Source of the DNA: Symmachiella macrocystis
GTDB taxonomy: Bacteria > Planctomycetota > Planctomycetia > Planctomycetales > Planctomycetaceae
Reading direction: 5' to 3'
Assembly: GCF_007860075.1 (NCBI RefSeq)
Contig: NZ_SJPP01000001.1
Location: forward strand, 4,437,490-4,501,489
Length of the DNA: 64,000 bases
Below are positions 46,794 through 55,421 of this stretch, in pieces; the first letter of the stretch is position 1, and every line of letters begins with the position of its first letter. The notes under the pieces were generated by a model. The model made no database searches and was not told the DNA's origin. It saw only the letters and a list, made by a program, of their open reading frames with translations. The position numbers and the translations under genes were made by a program.

Positions 46794-47786
46794 ATGCAAG
46801 CAGTGGTTCTCAACCAGTTCGGCGAACCGGCCGACGTCTTGCGGATCGAATCGCGCGACCAACCGGTCCCGGCTTCCGGACACGTCCGCGTGCGGATGCT
46901 GGCTAGCCCGATCAATCCGTCGGACTTGATGATGATCCGCGGCCAATACGGCATTCTGCCCGAACTCCCGGCGACTCCCGGATTCGAAGGGGTCGGCATC
47001 GTCGAAGCCAGTGGCGGCGGACTGCTGGGAAAATTCTTGGTCGGCAAACGGGTCGCCGTGCTCAACGGCACAACCGGCAATTGGCAACAGCAGACCACCG
47101 TCCCCGCCAAACAAGCGGTGCCCTTGGGTAAGGAATTGTCCGTCGAACAAGCTGCCATGTTTTTCGTCAATCCGGCAACCGCCTACGTCATGACCCGCCA
47201 AGTACTCAAAGTGCCGCGCGGAGCATGGCTGCTGCAAACCGCTGCCGGTTCGGCGCTGGGCAAGATGGTCATCCGTTTGGGACGCAAGTACGGCTTTCGT
47301 ACGCTCAACGTCGTTCGTCGTCTAGAACAAGTCGCTGAGCTTAAGTCGCTCGGCGGCGATGCCGTGATTGCCACAAGTCCTGCAGAGTTACCCGAGGCTG
47401 TTACCGAAATCACGGGCGGACAGGGCGTGCCCTATGCCATCGATCCCGTAGGCGGCGCACTCGGCTCGGCTGTGGTGCAATCGTTGGGCAAAGGGGGACG
47501 CATGTTGGTCTTTGGCACGCTGTCTGGCGAACCACTCTCGTTTTCCCCCCGCGACATCATGACGCCCGATGCCAAGATCGCCGGGTTCTGGCTGTCGAAT
47601 CACATGAACTCGCTGAATTTGATCGGCAAACTGAAGCTGGTCAAGATGGTGAAAACCTTGCTCCGCGACGGAACGCTCACAGCTGATGTGGGAGAAACGT
47701 TTCCATTAGAAAAAGTTTGCGACGCCGTGCAGGCCGCCGAACAACCGGGGCGCGCGGGAAAAGTGTTGTTGTCTATTAGTGAATGA
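46794..47786 (+). CDS. Zinc-independent quinone oxidoreductase / enoyl-CoA reductase-like MDR protein
   Basis: The 330-residue protein is a medium-chain dehydrogenase/reductase without catalytic zinc ligands. Motifs: SPINPSDLMMIRGQYG and PATPGFEGVGIVEASGGGLL in the N-terminal domain, then LLQTAAGSALGKMVIRLGRK (NADPH Rossmann) and PYAIDPVGGALGSAVVQSLG. SPINPSDLMMIRG resembles mitochondrial-type 2-enoyl thioester reductase (MECR) as much as quinone reductases; substrate is uncertain. It follows the FAH gene by 96 bp on the same strand and may share its transcript. No clear ribosome site precedes the ATG. Confidence 0.85.
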   Translation: MQAVVLNQFGEPADVLRIESRDQPVPASGHVRVRMLASPINPSDLMMIRGQYGILPELPATPGFEGVGIVEASGGGLLGKFLVGKRVAVLNGTTGNWQQQTTVPAKQAVPLGKELSVEQAAMFFVNPATAYVMTRQVLKVPRGAWLLQTAAGSALGKMVIRLGRKYGFRTLNVVRRLEQVAELKSLGGDAVIATSPAELPEAVTEITGGQGVPYAIDPVGGALGSAVVQSLGKGGRMLVFGTLSGEPLSFSPRDIMTPDAKIAGFWLSNHMNSLNLIGKLKLVKMVKTLLRDGTLTADVGETFPLEKVCDAVQAAEQPGRAGKVLLSISE

Positions 47787-47905
47787 CCCCAAATCGGGAC
47801 AACTGCAAATTGATTAGGGCGCTGTGATGCTCCGTGGTCGCCTTCATTCGATCAGGGGTTGCAGATATCAAGCTTAGTGGGTGGGGTGAGTTTTATTTAG
47901 CGCGC

Positions 47906-47933
47906 GGCTCAGCAGGAGCTTCGCCCTCCCGTG
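47906..47933. repeat. GEAPAEP-type dispersed repeat, copy 1
   Basis: A 28-bp sequence beginning GGCTCAGC and ending TCGCCCTCCCGTG. The same 28 bp with one mismatch recurs at 52734-52761. Read on the minus strand it encodes REGEAPAEP, a peptide seen in many over-called planctomycete proteins. Confidence 0.85.
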
Positions 47934-47975
47934 TTGCGGATTTTTTTCGTGGAAACGAAAATTGCACACGCGTGC

Positions 47976-50900
47976 TTATGGTGAATCGCCGGGGCGGAGC
48001 ACTGCGACGATGTCTTCGAAGACTGTGTCGAAATTTAACGGCAGGGTCTTCACCAGCGGCAGATACGCCGACCGTCCGTCCGCGATGCGGAGGCGATTGC
48101 CGGAAAAGGCTTTCAGTTGTTGGATCTTTTTCGGGTCGCGATAGCAGAACACGGCATAACGATCTTCGAGGTGAATGTCGTCGATCTGCCAAAAATGCGC
48201 CATCAGTTGCAAGCCCCGCAATTCCAGGAGACGTTTGGCCTCCACTGGCATCGGGCCAAAACGGTCGATCACTTCCGCCTCGAATTCGGCCAGCTGTTGG
48301 AAGTCTTGTGTGCGTGACAACCGGCGATAGACTTCGATCTTTGCCCGCCCCGGCGGTACGTAGGATCCCGGCAGGTAAGCTGAGATCGGAAGGTCGATCG
48401 CCACGTTGGCCATTTGCCGCAAGGGTTGATTGGTCATTGTGCGGACACAATTTTCCAGCAGTTGGCAATACAGCTCGTAGCCCACGCTGGCGATGTGCCC
48501 GCTCTGTTCGTTGCCCAGGATATTCCCCGAGCCGCGAATCTCTAGATCGCGCATGGCGATTTTGAAGCCGGCTCCGAGTTCGCTGAATTCTTCAATCGCC
48601 TTGAGGCGTTTCGCCGCAGTGCTGGAGAGCGAGCGGCCTTCTTCGAGAACCAAATAACAATAGGCTCGATTCTTATAACGGCCGACGCGACCGCGCAGTT
48701 GGTGCAAATCGGCGAGACCATAATTGTCCGCTTGATGGATGAAGATCGTATTCGCGTTGGGAATATCCAATCCGCTTTCGATGATCGTCGTCGCCACCAG
48801 CACGTCGGTGTCGCGGCGGACGAACGATAGCATCGCCGGTTCGAGTTCCCCTTCCTTCATCTGCCCATGCACGATGCCGATGCGCGCTTCGGGGACCAGC
48901 GATTGAATTTGATCGGCGATACTTTGAATATTGTAGACGCGATTGTGTACGAAATAAATTTGCCCGCCGCGGTTCATCTCGCGGATGATTGCCTGCCGGA
49001 TCAGTTCGCCGTCAAAGCGGCAAATGCGGGTTTCCACCGCTTGGCGGTCTCGGGGTGGGGTCTCGAGGTTCGAGATGTCCCGAATGCCGACTAACGACAT
49101 GTGGAGCGTTCGCGGAATGGGGGTCGCACTCATTGTGAGCACATCGACTTCCAGACGCAGTCGCTTGAGCATCTCCTTGGCAGCGACGCCGAAGCGTTGT
49201 TCTTCGTCGATGATCAGCAGGCCCAGATCGTTGAACTCGATGTCCTTTTGCACCAGCCGGTGCGTCCCGATCACCAAATCGACCCCGCCCGATTTTAGCT
49301 TCGCCAACGTCTCACGTTGTTCGCGTTTGGTTTTGAAACGCGAAAGTACGTCGACGTTAAACGGATACTCCGCCATGCGTTCGCTGAAGGTGCGGAAGTG
49401 CTGTTCGGCCAGCACCGTGGTGGGGACAAGCACGGCGACTTGTTTTCCGGAGTCGACCGCCTTAAAGGCGGCGCGGATCGCCATCTCCGTTTTGCCGTAA
49501 CCAACATCGCCACAAATGAGCCGGTCCATCGGCTGCGCGCCTTGCATGTCACCGCGAATCGACTCCATGGTCGTCAACTGATCGGGCGTTTCGGTATAGG
49601 GAAACGAGGCTTCAAATTCGTGCTGCCATTGGCTGTCAGCCGGAAACGTGTGTCCCGATTTTGTCTTCCGCGCCGCTTGCAGTTGGATCATATCGGCCGC
49701 CAAGTCACGGACCGCTTCTTCGACCGCCTGTTTTTTACGTTCCCAACTCTTGGACCCTAACCGGGAGAGAACCGGCGCCGCCTTGGCCCCGCCGACATAT
49801 TTTTGCACCAGGTGAATCAGCGAGACCGGCACGTAGACCCGTGTCTTGCTGTGGAATTCTAATTCCAGATGCTCTTCTTTTTGGTCCCCTTTCTCTAACA
49901 ACTTGATCCCGCGAAACCGGGCGATCCCTTTGGAGAGATGGACGACCAAATCCCCTTCGCTCAATTCCAGGAAACTATCGATCGCCCGGGATTCAACAGC
50001 CGCCTTTTTGTTCACCGCCCGACGCACTTCCTTACGGTGGAACAATTCGTGATCGCTGACAACAATCACTCGCTCCGAAACCATGCGAAACCCAGCCGTC
50101 AACCGCCCCACACATAGGGAAATTCGCGAAGCGGCCGGTATCTTGCTTTCGGCAATCAACTCGCTCAGCCGTTCGCGTTCCCCTTCGTTGTGGCAAGCGA
50201 TCACCGCTTGTTCGTCGCTGGCGAGCAATGTGCCCAATTCCTCAATCGCTTCACCCGCACGACCATTGAAGCGTTCCACCGACTCGATCCGCAAATGACA
50301 AGTCGCCTCGAAGCTGTCTCCCGCTAAGGCGGAGATTGTTACCGTGGGATGCTGCATGCAGCGGGCTAACGTTGCATCCACTTGATAAAAGCCGCGCGGG
50401 TCATCCAGCCGCTCCAAATAGTGCTTGCCTTCGCTGACCAGTTCTCCCGGCTCGACGAGCGCGATCCAAGGTTGCGGCGGAATAAACTCCAGAAAATGTT
50501 CGCCCGCCAAGCGGTCACCGTTTGAGTCATCGTCGGGTCCCGGGGGAGCAACGAGTGTAATGGCGGCTTCGCTGAGGTCCTCTAATTTGCGCTGCGTCTC
50601 GACATCGAACGTACGGATCGATTCCAGCTCATCGCCAAAAAATTCCAGCCGCAGCGGGTTTTCAGCATCAGGAGAGAAGATATCGACAATCCCCCCATGC
50701 ATGCTAAATTCCCCCGGCATTTCGATGCCGGTGACATGCTCCAAACCGAGATCGACCAGGTCCCGCACCAATTCTTCGGGATCGATTTCGTCACCAGCCG
50801 AGAAGGTCCGTGTACCACGTATTAATTCATCGTGACTGGGGACCGGCTGTAAGAGAGCCGGGATGCTGGTGACAATAATTTTCGGCGGGACGGAGGATGT

Positions 50901-51254
50901 CAGGGCGCGCAGTACGCGGAGGCGGGCTCCGAAGGTTACGTCGGTGATGCGGTGATCCTTGGGGAGCGAATCCCACGCGGGAAACAGAACGGGGTCGAAT
51001 CCGCACAGCCCTGCGACATCGTCAGCAAAATCATCGACCTCACTAATCCGAGGCAGCACGACCAGCAGCGTGCCGGGCGCCTTATCGGCCAATGCGGCTG
51101 TGGTCAGCGCGCAGGCTGAGCCCCAGGCTCCGTCGATCGTCCCGCTATCGCCCCGCTGGAGCGCCGCAAGCACCTCGCCGAACCCGTCGGACCACAACAA
51201 CAGCGGCACCAAGTCACCCAAATGCCGCACTGGAGCACGCGTTTTCTTAGGCAT
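47976..51254 (-). CDS. mfd: Transcription-repair coupling factor
   Basis: Mfd releases RNA polymerase stalled at lesions and recruits UvrA. The 1092-residue protein has the full layout. The N-terminal UvrB-homology part has GSACALTTAALADKAPGTLL. Next is the CarD-like RNA polymerase interaction domain (EGDLVVHLSKGIARFRGIKL). The RecG-like translocase follows: GDVGYGKTEMAIRAAF (motif I), LGLLIIDEEQRFGVAAKEML (DEEQ), TMSATPIPRTL and HQLRGRVGRYKNRAYCYLV. The C-terminal TRCF domain includes AYLPGSYVPPGRAKIEVYRR. Length is close to E. coli Mfd (1148). The gene is alone on its strand. Confidence 0.97.
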   Translation of the reverse strand: MPKKTRAPVRHLGDLVPLLLWSDGFGEVLAALQRGDSGTIDGAWGSACALTTAALADKAPGTLLVVLPRISEVDDFADDVAGLCGFDPVLFPAWDSLPKDHRITDVTFGARLRVLRALTSSVPPKIIVTSIPALLQPVPSHDELIRGTRTFSAGDEIDPEELVRDLVDLGLEHVTGIEMPGEFSMHGGIVDIFSPDAENPLRLEFFGDELESIRTFDVETQRKLEDLSEAAITLVAPPGPDDDSNGDRLAGEHFLEFIPPQPWIALVEPGELVSEGKHYLERLDDPRGFYQVDATLARCMQHPTVTISALAGDSFEATCHLRIESVERFNGRAGEAIEELGTLLASDEQAVIACHNEGERERLSELIAESKIPAASRISLCVGRLTAGFRMVSERVIVVSDHELFHRKEVRRAVNKKAAVESRAIDSFLELSEGDLVVHLSKGIARFRGIKLLEKGDQKEEHLELEFHSKTRVYVPVSLIHLVQKYVGGAKAAPVLSRLGSKSWERKKQAVEEAVRDLAADMIQLQAARKTKSGHTFPADSQWQHEFEASFPYTETPDQLTTMESIRGDMQGAQPMDRLICGDVGYGKTEMAIRAAFKAVDSGKQVAVLVPTTVLAEQHFRTFSERMAEYPFNVDVLSRFKTKREQRETLAKLKSGGVDLVIGTHRLVQKDIEFNDLGLLIIDEEQRFGVAAKEMLKRLRLEVDVLTMSATPIPRTLHMSLVGIRDISNLETPPRDRQAVETRICRFDGELIRQAIIREMNRGGQIYFVHNRVYNIQSIADQIQSLVPEARIGIVHGQMKEGELEPAMLSFVRRDTDVLVATTIIESGLDIPNANTIFIHQADNYGLADLHQLRGRVGRYKNRAYCYLVLEEGRSLSSTAAKRLKAIEEFSELGAGFKIAMRDLEIRGSGNILGNEQSGHIASVGYELYCQLLENCVRTMTNQPLRQMANVAIDLPISAYLPGSYVPPGRAKIEVYRRLSRTQDFQQLAEFEAEVIDRFGPMPVEAKRLLELRGLQLMAHFWQIDDIHLEDRYAVFCYRDPKKIQQLKAFSGNRLRIADGRSAYLPLVKTLPLNFDTVFEDIVAVLRPGDSP

Positions 51255-51508
51255 ACTTTTAACAGTGGCAAATTGTAGCGGGCGAGTGAAATTTGGCCAA
51301 TGACTTTTTTAGTGGGCAGTAGAGAGTAGGCAGTAGGGCGGGCCGCGGAGTTTGGGTTATGGCCAGCTAATGGACTTATGTCGCGAATTCCTTCACGCCT
51401 CATGCCTTCCTAGTCGCTCGTTGACAAACGGCCGGTGGCGTTCATAATGGGGCGTGCTCGTGGCCGTTTGCGAACGGATTGTTGGGCGACGTGTCCTATG
51501 AGAGGTCT
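51255..51508. other. Intergenic region between mfd and tRNA-Gln
   Basis: Holds the GAGTAGGCAGTAGG repeat (51324-51337, inverted copy at 1262-1275) and the tRNA promoter. The mfd promoter should be near its left side. Confidence 0.5.
51421..51448 (+). promoter_or_regulatory. Sigma-70-type promoter for tRNA-Gln
   Basis: TTGACA (51421-51426) is a perfect -35 box. CATAAT (51443-51448) follows with a 16-bp spacer and matches the -10 consensus in five of six bases. The start would be near 51455, about 54 bases before the tRNA. A 9-bp inverted repeat (CAAACGGCC at 51425-51433, GGCCGTTTG at 51462-51470) brackets it. Confidence 0.75.
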
Positions 51509-51580
51509 TGGGGATTAGTGTAATTGGTAACACGAGTGACTCTGACTCACTTATTCTGGGTTCAAGTCCCAGGTCCCCAA
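51509..51580 (+). tRNA. tRNA-Gln (anticodon CTG)
   Basis: A complete cloverleaf of 72 bases. The acceptor stem is TGGGGAT with GTCCCCA (one G-T pair), the D arm GTGT/ACAC, the anticodon arm AGTGA-CTCTGAC-TCACT with T33 and anticodon CTG, and the T arm CTGGG-TTCAAGT-CCCAG. The TGGGG acceptor start is typical of bacterial tRNA-Gln. Discriminator A is at 51580; CCA is not encoded. Confidence 0.95.
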
Positions 51581-51848
51581 CTCGATTTTGATTTCAGAAA
51601 GCACCGTTGAGGCGGTTTGGGCGTGGAAGAACTCCGCCTGGCGCTGGTTTCTGCGGAATCCTCGCTAGGCTTGACCACTAGACGGCTTGCGACGCGCGGG
51701 TCCCTTGCCAAATGGACTGTGAAACGCTGTAATATCAGCGTCGGCGGGGAATGACCCACGGAAATCACTGTGTCCCCACGTTGCGCCGGTGTGGTGCCGC
51801 AGTCAGTTACATGCATTAAACTGTTACACTCAGGAAAGTTACGTCAAA

Positions 51849-52013
51849 ATGGGTTGTGTCGAACGTGATCGGGAAATGAAACGCCGCCGCAAACGTCGTG
51901 AAAAATTGCAGAAACTTCGCAAAGTCTATGCCAAAGCGGCTAGTGATGGTGAAAAGGCCGAATTGCTGGCCAAAGCACGGAAAATCAGCCCGTTGTTCTC
52001 ATTTGATGAGTAG
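51849..52013 (+). CDS. Small basic protein (DUF6800-like)
   Basis: The 54-residue protein starts MGCVERDREMKRRRKRREKL and continues with a strongly basic amphipathic helix (KLRKVYAKAASDGEKAELLA), ending SPLFSFDE. I recall very similar short proteins in many planctomycetes annotated as DUF6800, but cannot check this here. AGGA at 51832-51835 is somewhat far from the ATG. It lies downstream of tRNA-Gln. The next gene has a candidate upstream ATG (52006) overlapping its end, so the pair may be co-transcribed. The function is unknown. Confidence 0.7.
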   Translation: MGCVERDREMKRRRKRREKLQKLRKVYAKAASDGEKAELLAKARKISPLFSFDE

Positions 52014-52062
52014 CCGCGATTCGCCATCGCAGACGTCCTTGATTGATAATGAGCAAACAGCG

Positions 52063-52425
52063 ATGAATACTCTTCCAGCGGTTGAGCCCTCTCAACCGCT
52101 GTTTGTCGTTGCACACGCACTGAAAATTAAAGGTCGCGGCCTCGCCCTGATTGGGTTTACCGCCGACCAGCATGGTCTCTTTGCTAAGGGCCAACTGCTT
52201 GAATTGATTCGCCCTGATGGTTCGGATCGCCTTGTCCGCGTGCTCGGAGCCGAATATCCCCCGTCGGTCGAACTGCCCGATCCGCCTCCCGAGACCCCGC
52301 GTTACGGTCTGCTGGTCGGCCCCAAAATCGGCATCTCGCACGTCCCGCCGGGAACCGAAGTCCGATTCGCTGCCGGACAAGAACCGGCAAAGCGGATGCA
52401 ATTCGCCCTGCCGGACACTGATTAG
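52063..52425 (+). CDS. Hypothetical protein
   Basis: The 120-residue protein starts at ATG 52063 (MNTLPAVEPSQPLFVVAHAL); an earlier in-frame ATG at 52006 lies across the stop of the small basic gene. It is a small beta-rich protein: HALKIKGRGLALIGFTADQH, GQLLELIRPDGSDRLVRVLG, YGLLVGPKIGISHVPPGTEV. The pattern resembles a short OB/SH3-like or translation-factor beta-barrel (an RxGxxxLxG element binding into a second strand), but no named family is recognised. No signal peptide. Likely co-transcribed with the preceding gene. Confidence 0.6.
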   Translation: MNTLPAVEPSQPLFVVAHALKIKGRGLALIGFTADQHGLFAKGQLLELIRPDGSDRLVRVLGAEYPPSVELPDPPPETPRYGLLVGPKIGISHVPPGTEVRFAAGQEPAKRMQFALPDTD

Positions 52426-52480
52426 CACCAAAGCCACGACCCTTTGTGCTGAGTCAGGCCATAACACATTGGATACAGCG

Positions 52481-52559
52481 TTGGGTGCCACTGGCTTTGC
52501 CAGTGCAAGTTCAATTGGCTGAACTACCTAAAAACACTGGCAAAGCCAGTCCCACCCAA
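52481..52559. repeat. 79-bp element with 25-bp terminal inverted repeats
   Basis: Left arm 52481-52505, right arm 52535-52559. The arms match in 23 of 25 positions when one is inverted, and each holds the perfect palindrome CACTGGC-3-GCCAGTG (in the left arm, CACTGGCTTTGCCAGTG). The 29-bp centre has no coding signal. This resembles a REP/BIME or MITE element. Confidence 0.75.
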
Positions 52560-52733
52560 ATTTTAGGCACGACAAGCTGTCAGCCGCGCAGTTCCTCTTT
52601 CGAGGATTCCAGTGAGCGATTACACTCCCGCCCTGAAATACATGGGGCGGTTGAGGGGACGGTGTCTGTCTCGCCGCGCGACTGAATTGTATTTTTTCGA
52701 CTCTTCTGCAAATCCTGTCCTGTGTACCGTTGC

Positions 52734-52761
52734 GGCTCAGCTGGAGCTTCGCCCTCCCGTG
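52734..52761. repeat. GEAPAEP-type dispersed repeat, copy 2
   Basis: 27 of 28 bases match the copy at 47906-47933. It lies 41 bp before the glycosyltransferase start, so an over-long start there (52730) would translate part of the repeat. Confidence 0.85.
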
Positions 52762-52801
52762 CTATCGTATTTGCATTGAAACGACTTATAGAGAAACCGG
52801 C

Positions 52802-54145
52802 ATGGATGCCTCGTCTGCTCAAATTCGCCAACGCCTAATTCTTATCGCTGCAATTATTATCGGCGGTATTGTGATCACGGTGCGGAGCGAGCGTTCTAGC
52901 AGCGACTTGCGGGGATTTCATGCCGTCTGGGCAGCGAATTGGCAACAGCCATCGGTGGAGAATCGCCCCGACCCTGAAGACCCCTATGCCCCTTCATTCT
53001 ACGTGCTATTCGCTCCGCTGGGCGCGCTGCCGTTGTGGGGGGCGGCGCTGGTGATTTATTTGATCAATATCGGCTGCGCTTGGGGCATTCTTCGGCTGAC
53101 GATCGGGTTGTTGAATCTCCCGCCGCCGGAATACGCGCAACTGTGGATCCCGGTGGTCGGCGTTGCGCCGTTTTTTCTGGGGACGTTAACGCTGGGTCAA
53201 AACACCCTGATCTTGATGTGTTTGGTGCTGGGGGCCTATACGTTTGCGCGGCAGGGACGTGAGTTTCGTGGCGGTTGCCTGATCGGGTTGGCGACGGCGG
53301 TGAAGGTGTATCCGGTCCTGTTTTTGGTGCCGTTTGCATTGCGGTTGCGGTTGAAGGTGTGCGCCGGTTTTCTCGTGACGATTGTCTTGGTAACGGGCGG
53401 GCTGGGGACGTTGTTTTTGGGCTATGAAACCAACGTGGGGTGGTACCACAGTTGGGGACGGTATGTGACACGTGCGGATCAGGATCGGCTCGAAGATCCG
53501 GCGTTTCCGCGGTCGATGCGCTGTACCGCGCGGTACAACAACCAAGCTGTGCATGCCGTCTTAGCACGGGTGATGATGGATGTGCCGGCCAAGTGGTATG
53601 GCGAACGGTTTCAAGTGAACCTTCTGAAGTGTGATGCGGCAACGTGGCGACGGACGCGGACCGGGGCGACGCTGTTATTTGCCGGTCTGGGAATCGCCGC
53701 ACTGTGTGGCTTGCGTCTCAACCGACGACGGCAATGGCCGCGCCTGCTGCCTGTGGCAGAGACCGAGGTCGGCCTTTCCCGCGATGCCCGGGAATTGGGA
53801 ATGGTCTGCAGTTGGTTTTTTCTGACGAGTCCCATGGTTTGGACGCACTATTTGCTTTGGGCATTTTTCCCGTTGGCGTGCATTGTGCGGCAACGACCGA
53901 ATCGTCCGCGGATGGCGATTTTTGTCTTGGGTGCGTGGTTCGCGGCGGAGTGTTTGATCGGCAGCAAATTCAGCCGGGCGATCGGAGTGAATTTGTGGGC
54001 AGGGTTGTTGCTGTTCAGCTGGTTTGCCGTGCCGGCCTTACACGCAATGACGATGCGTGTCGTGAATTTTCAACGTAGCCGTGATGACGGGCCGATTCCA
54101 TTGTCCACGCGATCTCGTAACAATACCAAACGCCGCGCGGCATAG
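52802..54145 (+). CDS. Glycosyltransferase family 87 (DUF2029) membrane protein
   Basis: The 447-residue protein starts at ATG 52802 (MDASSAQIRQRLILIAAIII), just after the repeat. It has about ten hydrophobic segments, as in polyprenyl-phosphate-mannose transferases of the GT-C fold. The first extracytoplasmic loop holds SDLRGFHAVWAANWQQ and DPEDPYAPSFYVLFAPLG, where the acidic residue near the membrane usually belongs to the active site, and GTLTLGQNTLILMCLVLGAY follows. It would move mannose or similar sugar from a lipid carrier. The neighbours do not name the acceptor. Ends close to the convergent receiver-HATPase gene. Confidence 0.82.
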   Translation: MDASSAQIRQRLILIAAIIIGGIVITVRSERSSSDLRGFHAVWAANWQQPSVENRPDPEDPYAPSFYVLFAPLGALPLWGAALVIYLINIGCAWGILRLTIGLLNLPPPEYAQLWIPVVGVAPFFLGTLTLGQNTLILMCLVLGAYTFARQGREFRGGCLIGLATAVKVYPVLFLVPFALRLRLKVCAGFLVTIVLVTGGLGTLFLGYETNVGWYHSWGRYVTRADQDRLEDPAFPRSMRCTARYNNQAVHAVLARVMMDVPAKWYGERFQVNLLKCDAATWRRTRTGATLLFAGLGIAALCGLRLNRRRQWPRLLPVAETEVGLSRDARELGMVCSWFFLTSPMVWTHYLLWAFFPLACIVRQRPNRPRMAIFVLGAWFAAECLIGSKFSRAIGVNLWAGLLLFSWFAVPALHAMTMRVVNFQRSRDDGPIPLSTRSRNNTKRRAA

Positions 54146-54188
54146 GTATTGGCCTGCAGGGGCCTGTTCTACACGTCCGCCATGCGGA

Positions 54189-55130
54189 TCAATCGTCGTC
54201 GTCGCCACCCTCGTCGTTGTCAAAATCCTCGGCGACTTTGTGTTTGATGAGCGTGACTTCATTGCCGCATTCGTTGTACGTGACTTCGTCCATGATTGTC
54301 CGCATCAACACAATGCCGCGGCCGCGGAATTGTTCTTGTTCGACGATGTCGCCGGCATCAAGCAGTTGCGCGAAGTCGAAACCGGGGCCTTCGTCGCGGA
54401 TAACAAACGTAGCTTTTTCGCGGGAGATCTCCGCACGGACGTAGATTTTTCGATCACAATACGGTTGAGTAAAACTACGGGCCTGCGCGAGTTCGGCGTA
54501 TTTTCGCCGGTCAACTTCCGTCACCGTGCCACCAACTTCTAGATTGCCGTGGAAGTATGCATTGTTGAGCGCCTCTTCGATCGCCACACCGACGCGTAGT
54601 CGTTCGGACTGATCGCCCAACGGTAAACATCGCAGCAGTTGTTGGAAGTAACCGGCCAACAAGCGGATTTGCGCCAGGTCGTTTCGTAATACGAACACGG
54701 AATCGCTTTGGGCCAGATAATGCATCAATCGGGAATGCACACGGTCTTCGCGGGCAGCGGTTAATAAATGATGCACGGTTTCGCGGAGGTCTTCAGCCAG
54801 TCGGCTTTTGGGAACGTAGCTCGAAGCGCCCTGTTTGAGAACTTGGGCGGCGATTTGTTCGCTCCCTTTGCCGGTCATCAGCACGACCGGAATCAACGGG
54901 TGGTCGTCTTTGATCGACGCGATCAGTTCCAAACCGGTCATTCCCGGCATGACCAAGTCGGTGACCACAATGTCCGGCAGATCCGCAGCGATGCTACTGA
55001 GAGCTTCACCGCCATCTTTGGCATACAGAATATCCCAGCCTTCAATTTTGCCCAACAGTCCCCCCGCTAACCGTCGATCCATTTCCGAGTCGTCGACGAC
55101 GAGGACTTTTGTTGAGACAGCCGTGGACAT
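54189..55130 (-). CDS. Receiver-HATPase (RsbW-like) signalling protein
   Basis: The 313-residue protein joins two domains. Residues 8-125 are a receiver: VLVVDDSEMD, acceptor Asp in VVTDLVMPGMTG near residue 58, VLMTGKGSE and Lys in SYVPKSRLAED. The rest resembles anti-sigma kinase ATPases (HATPase_c_2): AIEEALNNAYFHGNLEVGG (N-box), FVIRDEGPGFDFAQLL (G1) and EQFRGRGIVLMRTIMDEV (G2). The C-terminus is acidic (DFDNDEGGDDDD). It has no histidine dimerisation domain, so it is not a classical histidine kinase; a phosphorylation-controlled anti-sigma or serine kinase is likely. No sigma factor or anti-anti-sigma gene is adjacent. Confidence 0.88.
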   Translation of the reverse strand: MSTAVSTKVLVVDDSEMDRRLAGGLLGKIEGWDILYAKDGGEALSSIAADLPDIVVTDLVMPGMTGLELIASIKDDHPLIPVVLMTGKGSEQIAAQVLKQGASSYVPKSRLAEDLRETVHHLLTAAREDRVHSRLMHYLAQSDSVFVLRNDLAQIRLLAGYFQQLLRCLPLGDQSERLRVGVAIEEALNNAYFHGNLEVGGTVTEVDRRKYAELAQARSFTQPYCDRKIYVRAEISREKATFVIRDEGPGFDFAQLLDAGDIVEQEQFRGRGIVLMRTIMDEVTYNECGNEVTLIKHKVAEDFDNDEGGDDDD

Positions 55131-55421
55131 GCCGCTTGCCTCCTACTCCAAGGTGTGTGTGCAACACGTGCTGACGTGCTGCTGATGTTGGGTTCGACCT
55201 ATAGCATACCCTGGAACACGCAGACTGCCAATTGGGGATTCTTGCTATTATCTCTTGTGCAGCTTTTGTCCGCATCTGGCGGTCAATTGATGGGCCTTCC
55301 TCACAAGCGGATCAGCCACCCGTTGCACCCAACAGTGGCATGCGGAGTGAACATGGGGGATTCGCCGGTGCGGCGGAAATCTTGACGGCAAAACCGGTCC
55401 AGTCGACTTGCCGCTGGATTG

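Larger units (their letters stand above)
52426..52801. other. Intergenic region with two repeat elements
   Basis: No gene is seen. It holds the 79-bp inverted-repeat element (52481-52559) and the second GEAPAEP repeat (52734-52761). The promoter of the glycosyltransferase gene should be to the right. Confidence 0.55.

Noticed and set aside
52730-52801. Longer start of the glycosyltransferase gene
   Set aside because: The added leader is encoded partly by the dispersed repeat at 52734-52761, so the ATG at 52802 is preferred.
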